Source: JAABUE01 sp034431895 (GTDB lineage Bacteria > Chloroflexota > Anaerolineae > Anaerolineales > Villigracilaceae). From it: DNA of 8,244 bases. The stretch lies in contig DAOUCM010000147.1 of NCBI GenBank assembly GCA_034431895.1, positions 1 to 8,244 on the forward strand. Direction: 5' to 3'. Shown one piece after another: positions 1-5,077 of the stretch. Positions within the stretch are counted from its first letter, which is position 1; every line of letters starts with the position of its first letter. Under the pieces are notes generated by a model, which ran no database searches, was not told the DNA's origin, and saw only the letters and a program-made list of their open reading frames with translations. Position numbers and translations under genes: made by a program.

Positions 1-98
1 GTGAAGTCCTGGATGTTGCGCGGCCAGAACAGGGCGAGCACTCCCGTGCCGATGGTGAGGACGACGGCAATCAGTTGCAGAATTTTGAGCAGGTTCAT
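1..98 (-). CDS. Membrane protein, N-terminal fragment (runs off left edge)
   Basis: Only the first 32 codons are visible. They begin MNLLKILQLIAVVLTIGTGV and continue LALFWPRNIQDF, which is one hydrophobic segment (about residues 4-24) with a positive residue before it: a membrane anchor or first transmembrane helix. A good Shine-Dalgarno (AAGGAA) lies 5 bases before the ATG, inside the last codons of degV. The ATG starts just 2 bases after the degV stop, so the two genes are almost certainly co-transcribed and probably translationally coupled. The family cannot be named from this fragment; small integral membrane proteins of several DUF families begin this way. The reading frame and start are well supported, the function is not. 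Confidence 0.7.
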   Translation of the reverse strand, partial: MNLLKILQLIAVVLTIGTGVLALFWPRNIQDF

Positions 99-100
99 GG

Positions 101-940
101 TTATTCCTTTTTGGATACACAAGCGAAGCCGAGGGCGCCGACGCCGAGATGCGCACCCAGCACCGGGGTAATTTGTACGATGGGGATATCGGCGTCGGGC
201 AGAAGGTGTTTTACGCGCGCCAGCATGTCTTCGGCTTCTTTTTGCACGCCGGCGTGCAGGATAGCCAGTTTCTCGAATGGTGCATACTCGGCCAGCCAGG
301 CCATCACCCGCTCGGTGGCTTTGCCCTGCGTGCGGACGCGGTGGGCGGTGGGATTGCCTTGATTCATGTGGAGCAGGGGCTTGATTTGGAGCAGTTCACC
401 GAAACTTGCGAGCGCAAAGTTCATGCGCCCGCTGCGGCGCAGGTATTCCAGCGTCTTGAGCGAGGCAAAGACGTAGGTGCGCTTCATCAGGTCGGCGAGG
501 CGGGCGAGGATGTCTTCCATGCGGTGACCGAGCGCGGCCAGTTCGGCGGCCTTCTCGACGATGAACCCCAATCCCAGGCTGAGTTGCCCCGAATCCAGCA
601 CGGTGACGGGGATGCGGGTGAATTGTTCGGCAGCAATGCGCGCCGCGTTGACCGTGGCACTCAATTTCTCCGAGATATGAATGGACAGGATGGCCTGCGC
701 CCCCGCATCCGCCAGTTTGTTCCAGACTTGCATGAACGTGTCGGGGCTGGGGGTGGCGGTGGTGGGCGCCGGGCGGAAGGCGGGCAGGCGGCGATAGAAT
801 TCCCCGCGGCTGATGTCCACGCCATCCAGATACGAGTTGTCTCCCTGGTTGATGTACATGGGGACAACGGTGATGCCGTACTTTGCCACGATGGGGTCGG
901 GCAAGTCGCAGGTGCTGTCGGTGACAATACGAATATTCAT
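101..940 (-). CDS. DegV family protein (predicted fatty-acid-binding, FakB-like)
   Basis: A complete 279-residue protein, the usual DegV length (about 280). DegV/FakB proteins bind a fatty acid and, in organisms with FakA kinase, present it for phosphorylation to acyl-phosphate in the cytoplasm. Visible family blocks: DSTCDLP near the N-terminus (about residues 8-14), TATPSP (the ligand-loop block), ISEKLSATVNAARIAA, VLDSGQLSLGLG, the YLRRSGRMN...LLQIKPLL block, and the C-terminal GAHLGVGALG. The start at 940 is chosen because MNIRIVTDST is the canonical DegV N-terminus and AGGAG sits 4 bases upstream; a longer in-frame reading to 1102 is only overlap with the upstream gene. Its ATG shares ATGA with the stop of the CarH-like regulator, indicating translational coupling. 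Its ligand and its link to carotenoid control are not known from sequence; no FakA is in view. Confidence 0.93.
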   Translation of the reverse strand: MNIRIVTDSTCDLPDPIVAKYGITVVPMYINQGDNSYLDGVDISRGEFYRRLPAFRPAPTTATPSPDTFMQVWNKLADAGAQAILSIHISEKLSATVNAARIAAEQFTRIPVTVLDSGQLSLGLGFIVEKAAELAALGHRMEDILARLADLMKRTYVFASLKTLEYLRRSGRMNFALASFGELLQIKPLLHMNQGNPTAHRVRTQGKATERVMAWLAEYAPFEKLAILHAGVQKEAEDMLARVKHLLPDADIPIVQITPVLGAHLGVGALGFACVSKKE

Positions 941-2244
941 AGGACTCCTGAGTTGACTGATTTTGCTTGAGCCTTCAGCCAGGCTTTGATCGGCGACCCC
1001 GAACCGTTGATGTGCTGATCTACGGCCTGCGAGTAGGTTTCCATGAAGATCGCCAGTTCTTGCGCGGGGCGCTGATACCCTTCCATCAAGACTTTCAACC
1101 ATTCCATTTCTGCGTCGAGATATTGCATGTTGCCCAGTTGCAGGGCAGAGGCGATGTTATCGCCGAGGAAGTGAATGCCAGCCTCGAAACCTTTGGGCTG
1201 GGCTTCGGGCGGGACTTTCTCTTTGACTGTGCTTTCGATGTGCAGGCGGTGAGCAGTGAACATTCGATAGGCTTCGAGATACTCTGGCGGCAGGCTCCTG
1301 GCTTGCACGGGTTCGACGGGCGCCTGCAACAGCGTTTCGACTGCGTTGAGCGAAGCATTCAGCGTATCGCCGAGGTAGTGAGCGGGGATGGAGGCCGACA
1401 GGGTGGGGTGCAGGTTGAAGATACGCCCGCCATAGCCAACACAGATGCCGGAGGCGGTCAGTGTTTGGGCGGTAGATTGCAGCGCAGCGGCGGTGATGAG
1501 CGTTTGAGCGACCAGGATGACCAGATTGGCCCGCACGGCAGCGACCGTCTCCTCGAAACGCTCGGTGGGGACGTTAGCGCCCAGGTAGATGGTGTGCAGT
1601 CCACGCCGGCGCAGCAGAAGCGTCAACAGCAGGGGAGTAAAAGCGTGCCACTCGTCCGCCGGGCAGCCGACGATGACCGTCTGACTTCGGGTGGGGGCCG
1701 GCGAGGCCGCCAGCAGCGTGTCGAGGCGGCGCATGGCCAGGGCAGAGGCGAAATGTTCCTGCTGGACGCTGGCGCGGTTTCGAAACCAGAGTTCGCCCAT
1801 TTCGACCAGCCCTTTTTGCAGAATTTCCATGCAAACCGACTCGACTGGAAAAACGGCAAAGGCCTGGTTGAGCGCTTGCTCAGCGCGGGGTTCGTCGAAG
1901 GCCAGGCAGGCTTCGATCCAGCGCTGACGGGCGGCGTCCAGGTTGGCAGCCGGGGCCGCGACAACCTCCATTTGACGGTCAGCCGCCAGCGGGTCCCGCC
2001 CCGAAGCGGTGAGTTCCTTCCACAAGTCCACCGCGCGGGAGATGGAGAGTCCCTCCTCTTGCCGCGCCATCAGCCACTTGATGATTTCGATGTCGCGCTG
2101 GGAATACAGGCGGTGTCCGCCGGGGGTGCGCTCAGGCTTGGGCAGGCCGTAACGGCGTTCCCAGGCACGCAGGGTGTCTGCGGCGATGCCGGTCTCTTTG
2201 AGCACGACTTTCAAGTTGTAGGTGGGGGCAGTATGGAGGGACAT
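937..2244 (-). CDS. carH: CarH/LitR-like B12-dependent photoreceptor repressor (MerR family) with long C-terminal extension
   Basis: 435 residues. Residues about 8-75 form a MerR helix-turn-helix (LKETGIAADTLRAWERRYGL, then the wing PxRTPGGHRLYS). Residues about 105-180 form the helical cobalamin-cap domain, with W153 followed by nine residues and E163-H164: the Wx9EH signature of CarH photoreceptors, whose His is the upper cobalt ligand. Residues about 187-305 form a B12-binding Rossmann domain with E198-x-H200 (lower-ligand position) and G272-G273. The usual Gly after the ligand motif is T203. Known CarH proteins repress carotenoid genes in the dark as AdoCbl-bound tetramers and let go of DNA when light cleaves AdoCbl. 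Residues about 310-435 are an extra, mostly helical domain that CarH of about 285-300 residues lacks. The start at 2244 follows a GGAG and gives a standard MerR N-terminus; the gene lies 77 bp downstream of crtI and overlaps degV by ATGA. A role as carotenoid regulator is inferred from motifs plus context. Confidence 0.88.
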   Translation of the reverse strand: MSLHTAPTYNLKVVLKETGIAADTLRAWERRYGLPKPERTPGGHRLYSQRDIEIIKWLMARQEEGLSISRAVDLWKELTASGRDPLAADRQMEVVAAPAANLDAARQRWIEACLAFDEPRAEQALNQAFAVFPVESVCMEILQKGLVEMGELWFRNRASVQQEHFASALAMRRLDTLLAASPAPTRSQTVIVGCPADEWHAFTPLLLTLLLRRRGLHTIYLGANVPTERFEETVAAVRANLVILVAQTLITAAALQSTAQTLTASGICVGYGGRIFNLHPTLSASIPAHYLGDTLNASLNAVETLLQAPVEPVQARSLPPEYLEAYRMFTAHRLHIESTVKEKVPPEAQPKGFEAGIHFLGDNIASALQLGNMQYLDAEMEWLKVLMEGYQRPAQELAIFMETYSQAVDQHINGSGSPIKAWLKAQAKSVNSGVL

Positions 2245-2273
2245 GGTTTCTCCGTTTGCAGTTTGGATTTGGG

Positions 2274-2306
2274 CTGTAAAGCATTTGCACAGATATTGTA
2301 CCTGAT
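2274..2306 (-). promoter_or_regulatory. Candidate regulator operator/promoter upstream of carH-like gene (three 11-bp units)
   Basis: In the 77-bp gap between crtI and the regulator, reading on the minus strand, three consecutive 11-mers end in GGTACAA, TGTGCAA and TTTACAG (bases 2306-2296, 2295-2285, 2284-2274). Each matches TnnACAA at four of five fixed positions and they are in exact 11-bp phase, like the direct repeats known for CarH operators. TGTGCAAA and GGTACAAT also occur in the crtB promoter. A TACAAT (2300-2295) could be a -10 for a regulator-specific promoter, but no good -35 precedes it. This is a pattern-based suggestion of autoregulation; the gene may simply be transcribed with crtI. 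Confidence 0.4.
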
Positions 2307-2321
2307 TTCCTGCTGCCCGCA

Positions 2322-3857
2322 TCAGGACGGCGCCGCGGCTTGTGCCAACCTGTACTGTTCGACCTGCCATTTCTCGTTTTCTTGCAGGATGCGCTGGGCG
2401 GTCAGTTTTGCAGATAGCAGCACAATGGGCAGGCCGGTGCCGGGATGCGTGGATGCGCCCGTAAAGTAAAGGTTTTTATATTTTTTGTGGCGGTTTTGCG
2501 GGCGCAAGTAGCCGACTTGCCAGAAGTTGTGACTGAGGCCAAAGGCCGCGCCCTTGTCGAGATTGAAGCGTTTTTGCCAATCGAGCGGGGTGTAGGTGAC
2601 CTCGAATTTGATGTGGGCGGGCAGGTCGCGGATGCCCAGGTCTTTTTCGAGGCGGGCAAAGACGGTTTGGCGCGCCTTTTCGGTCAAGGCTTGCCAGTCT
2701 TGCTTGGTGCGGGCGCTAAGATGGCCGACCGGCACCAATACGAAGAGCGTGTCTTGACCGGCGGGCGCGGCGGCGGGGTCGGTGCGGGCCGGGGCGTGAA
2801 CATAGAAAGAAGGCGATTCGGGCAGACTATGGTCTTCGAAGATCTGGTCGAAGGAGGCTTTGTAATCGCCGCCCAAGAAGATGTTGTGATGTTGGATTTG
2901 CGGATACGGCCGGTCCACGCCCCAATAAAACATGATTGTGGAGCAGGTGTACAGTTTCTTGTCCAGTTTTTCGGCTTCGGCGCGGTCAGGCAGGAGTTCC
3001 TTATAGATGTAGGGCAGGTCGGCGTTGCCGATAAAAATATCGGCTGAAAGTTCGCGGCCATCTTCGAGCAGGACAGAAGTGACCTTTCCTTTTGCCGTAT
3101 TGATCTTTTCGACCGGCGCGTTGTACATGAACTTTACGCCCAGTTTCTCTGCGATGTTGACCAGCGCTTGAATGGCGGCGTACATGCCGCCGATGGGATA
3201 CCAGACCCCCTCGGCCAGTTCTGTGTATTGCAGCAAGGAGTAGGTCGCCGGGGCATCGTAGGGACTGAGGCCCAAGTACATGTTTTGGAAGGTGAAGGCG
3301 GCTTTCAGGCGTTCGTCCTGGAAGAAGCGCCCGACGTTGTCATAGTGTTTTTGCAGCGCCTTGAGTTGGAAAATGAGCGGCAAGTTCCTCGGGCTGAAGT
3401 ACTCGAAGAGGTTGTAAAAATTGCGCCCGACGAATTTCTCCAGTGAAATCTTGTAGTGTTTGCTTCCTTCTGCGATGTAGTGGAGAAAACCCGTAAAGGC
3501 AGTCTTCTCGATCTTTTCCAGTTGGGTTTGCATCTCGCTGATATTCGAGGTCAGCCTGATTTTCAGCCCATCTTCGAAGTGGACCGTGTAGGTCGGGTCA
3601 ATGCGGCGCAGGTCGAGATAATCGCTCATCTTTTCGCCCAGCGCGTCAAAGGTCTCCTCCCACACTTCGGGCATCAGGAACAGGGTTGGGCCGATGTCGA
3701 AGCGGTGACCGTCTCGGATGATTTGACCGCAGCGTCCGCCGGGTTGATCGTTCTTTTCCAGCACGGTCACCTGGTATCCATTGCGCGCCAGGCGCCCGGC
3801 AGTGGCAATGCCGCCGATGCCGGCGCCGATTACAAGGGCAGTGGGTTTTTGTTGCAT
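2322..3857 (-). CDS. crtI: Phytoene desaturase (CrtI family)
   Basis: A complete 511-residue FAD-dependent carotenoid desaturase that introduces double bases of conjugation into phytoene on the way to neurosporene/lycopene, probably at the membrane surface. The N-terminus carries the dinucleotide-binding fold: VIGAGIGG (about residues 9-16), the strand ending in E34, then PGGRCG (39-44) and the FDIGPTLF block. Mid-protein has the FQNMYLGLSPYDAPATYSLL and GVWYPIGGMYAAIQAL blocks. The C-terminus has the CrtI FAD signature FTGASTHPGTGLPIVLLSAK (465-484). The start at 3857 is chosen because an AAAAAGGAGAACC leader precedes this ATG and it begins just before the FAD fold; an in-frame extension upstream crosses the promoter and hairpin and is not credible. 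It diverges from crtB. The GTGLPIV variant also occurs in diapophytoene desaturases and related CrtI-like enzymes, so the exact substrate is less certain than the family; a phytoene synthase partner next door favours phytoene. Confidence 0.93.
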   Translation of the reverse strand: MQQKPTALVIGAGIGGIATAGRLARNGYQVTVLEKNDQPGGRCGQIIRDGHRFDIGPTLFLMPEVWEETFDALGEKMSDYLDLRRIDPTYTVHFEDGLKIRLTSNISEMQTQLEKIEKTAFTGFLHYIAEGSKHYKISLEKFVGRNFYNLFEYFSPRNLPLIFQLKALQKHYDNVGRFFQDERLKAAFTFQNMYLGLSPYDAPATYSLLQYTELAEGVWYPIGGMYAAIQALVNIAEKLGVKFMYNAPVEKINTAKGKVTSVLLEDGRELSADIFIGNADLPYIYKELLPDRAEAEKLDKKLYTCSTIMFYWGVDRPYPQIQHHNIFLGGDYKASFDQIFEDHSLPESPSFYVHAPARTDPAAAPAGQDTLFVLVPVGHLSARTKQDWQALTEKARQTVFARLEKDLGIRDLPAHIKFEVTYTPLDWQKRFNLDKGAAFGLSHNFWQVGYLRPQNRHKKYKNLYFTGASTHPGTGLPIVLLSAKLTAQRILQENEKWQVEQYRLAQAAAPS

Positions 3858-3932
3858 GGTTCTCCTTTTTGTCTCCTCACTCGAGGGGAGAGGAATAGGT
3901 GAAGTTGTTTGAATCACGTCTATTGACGCCAG

Positions 3933-4006
3933 TTCGGGATGACCGCCCCGAAGGCTTTTGAAAGCAAATTGTATGGGCAAAATCGAGCCTTCGGGACGGT
4001 TCCGAA
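3933..4006. repeat. 74-bp imperfect inverted repeat in the crtI leader
   Basis: A perfect 10-bp core (CCCGAAGGCT at 3947-3956 against AGCCTTCGGG at 3986-3995) extends outward to TTCGG...GACCG at 3933-3945 and CGGT.TCCGAA at 3997-4006, giving arms of about 21-24 bases around a 29-base loop. A smaller palindrome, GCTTTTGAAAGC, sits at 3954-3965. With the crtI promoter at 4017-4044 the structure would fall at the very 5' end of the crtI mRNA. Neither side is followed by a T tract, so it is not a normal intrinsic terminator. It could be a leader RNA structure, a protein site, or a dispersed palindromic (REP/MITE-like) element; no target-site duplication is evident. Confidence 0.7.
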
Positions 4007-4016
4007 TGCACGTTAT

Positions 4017-4044
4017 ATTATACACGTTGTTCAATTTTTGTCAA
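4017..4044 (-). promoter_or_regulatory. crtI promoter (consensus -35 and -10)
   Basis: On the minus strand, TTGACA (4044-4039) and TATAAT (4022-4017) are both perfect sigma70-type hexamers with a 16-bp spacer. Transcription would start near 4010, giving a leader of about 150 bases to the crtI ATG that includes the inverted repeat. Direct repeats of CACGTT (plus-strand 4009-4014 and 4023-4028) flank the -10. A promoter this close to consensus normally needs a repressor, which fits CarH-type control. Confidence 0.82.
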
Positions 4045-4081
4045 TATATTTATGTGCAAAACCTTGACAAATACTGTAAAA
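4027..4081. promoter_or_regulatory. Candidate CarH operator: five contiguous 11-bp units, head to head
   Basis: The 55 bp split exactly into five 11-mers. On the minus strand, 4048-4038 and 4037-4027 end in TTGACAA and TGAACAA. On the plus strand, 4049-4059, 4060-4070 and 4071-4081 end in TGTGCAA, TTGACAA and TGTAAAA. All match TnnACAA at four or five of five fixed positions, and the orientation flips at 4048/4049. Both -35 hexamers lie inside units. As recalled from the Thermus CarH-DNA work, CarH binds 11-bp direct repeats of the type nnTnnACAnn overlapping the -35, so a bound tetramer here would block both promoters. The region is AT-rich, which raises chance matches; assignment to this regulator is inference. 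Confidence 0.55.
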
Positions 4082-4091
4082 CGGGTACAAT
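4064..4091 (+). promoter_or_regulatory. crtB promoter
   Basis: TTGACA (4064-4069) is a perfect -35 and TACAAT (4086-4091) a good -10, separated by 16 bp. The start of transcription is expected near 4098, leaving a short leader of about 20 bases with the ribosome site. Its -35 lies only 19 bp from the -35 of the divergent crtI promoter, so the two polymerase sites are back to back and share the operator-like repeats. Confidence 0.82.
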
Positions 4092-4107
4092 CTGCCCATC
4101 AGATTTT

Positions 4108-4112
4108 GGAGG
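4108..4112 (+). promoter_or_regulatory. Shine-Dalgarno of crtB, deciding the start
   Basis: GGAGG is followed by ATG codons in the same frame at 4116, 4119 and 4125. The gap is 3 bases to the first, 6 to the second and 12 to the third. The second (4119) has the best spacing and was chosen; the first cannot be excluded and would add one Met. Confidence 0.7.
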
Positions 4113-4118
4113 TGCATG

Positions 4119-5066
4119 ATGCGTATGCAGGCAAATTGGGAAAATCACTTGCTCAATTTAGCGGGCAAGATTGCGCACCCTTCTACCCGGCCCCTGTTCT
4201 CGTATTGGGCTGGCGATGCTGCCCTGGTGCGCGCTTATGCCGCTTGTGACAAAATCACCGCCCGGCACAGCAAATCCTTCTACCTGGCCTCTGGCTTACT
4301 GCCTGAAGAAAAGCGCTCTGCTGTGCGCGCTTTGTACGCTTTTTGTCGCACGGTGGATGACATTGTGGACGAATCGGTTGCAGACGACCGTGAACGTCAA
4401 TTGGACTACTGGCGCGACGTGGTGCGCCACGCTTCCTACGCGGACGATGACCTGGTCGCCGCCGCATGGAGCGATACCCTGGCCCGTTACCACATTCCGC
4501 GCCACTACGCCCTGCAACTGATAGACGGCGTCCAGCGCGACATGATCCAGACGCGCTATCCAACTTTCGAGGAAGTGGCCGCTTATAGTTATGGCGTCGC
4601 TTCTACGGTGGGTTTGATGAGCATGTACATTGTCGGCTTCGAATCCACCCAGGCGGTTCCGTATGCCATCAAACTAGGCGTGGCTTTGCAATTGACCAAC
4701 ATCCTGCGCGATGTAGGAGAAGACTGGCGCAAGGGCCGCCTGTATCTGCCGCAAGATGAATTGTCGCTGTACGGCATCCGCGAGGCCGACCTGTCTGCCG
4801 GCCGGGTCACCGACGCCTGGCGGCTGTTCATGAAGTTCCAAATCGAACGCACCCGTAAACTGTACGAAGAAGCCTGGCCGGGCGTCAAGATGCTTTCCCG
4901 CGAGGGACAACTTGCCATTGGCGCGGCGTCTATCTTCTACCGGGGCATTTTGGAGGTCATCGAAGCCAATGATTACGATGTCTTCAATAAGCGCGCCAGT
5001 TTGAGCGCCTGGGGAAAAATCCGTCGTCTGCCCGCCTTGTGGTGGCAGTGGTTGTCGAGCCGGTGA
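4119..5066 (+). CDS. crtB: Phytoene synthase
   Basis: A complete 315-residue squalene/phytoene synthase (typical CrtB about 300). It condenses two geranylgeranyl diphosphates head to head into phytoene, the first committed carotenoid step, in the cytoplasm or at the membrane. Visible: HSKSFYLAS (about residues 50-58), the first Asp-rich motif DDIVDE (80-85) that holds Mg-diphosphate, the YSYGVASTVGLM block, and the second Asp-rich region LTNILRDVGEDWRKGRLYLP (192-211). Nothing essential is missing. It is transcribed away from crtI under a strong promoter that carries regulator-like repeats, and its stop lies 11 bp from the stop of convergent recJ. A diapophytoene or squalene synthase is possible in principle, since prenyl length cannot be read reliably from motifs, but pairing with crtI and a CarH-like regulator makes CrtB the best call. 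Confidence 0.95.
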   Translation: MRMQANWENHLLNLAGKIAHPSTRPLFSYWAGDAALVRAYAACDKITARHSKSFYLASGLLPEEKRSAVRALYAFCRTVDDIVDESVADDRERQLDYWRDVVRHASYADDDLVAAAWSDTLARYHIPRHYALQLIDGVQRDMIQTRYPTFEEVAAYSYGVASTVGLMSMYIVGFESTQAVPYAIKLGVALQLTNILRDVGEDWRKGRLYLPQDELSLYGIREADLSAGRVTDAWRLFMKFQIERTRKLYEEAWPGVKMLSREGQLAIGAASIFYRGILEVIEANDYDVFNKRASLSAWGKIRRLPALWWQWLSSR

Positions 5067-5077
5067 AAGACTTGTGA

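Noticed and set aside
149..970. Long open frame on the plus strand opposite degV
   Set aside because: Composition is Gly/Arg/Gln-rich shadow of the degV codons, with no recognisable domain; degV explains the stretch fully.
941..1102. N-terminal extension of degV to an upstream ATG
   Set aside because: It lies wholly inside the regulator gene, has no family similarity, and the ATG at 940 has a Shine-Dalgarno and the canonical MNIRIVTDST start.
967..2469. 500-codon plus-strand frame opposite the regulator and the 3' end of crtI
   Set aside because: Despite its length it is an antisense shadow in a GC-rich region: it shows no domain, and both minus-strand genes beneath it have full family motifs.
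3933..4006. CRISPR repeat, riboswitch or intrinsic terminator
   Set aside because: A single inverted repeat with no tandem copies; no conserved riboswitch core (including cobalamin) that I could recognise; no T tract after either arm.
3858..4034. N-terminal extension of crtI
   Set aside because: It would cover the promoter -10 and the inverted repeat, and the added residues lack any family match; the ATG at 3857 has a strong ribosome site.
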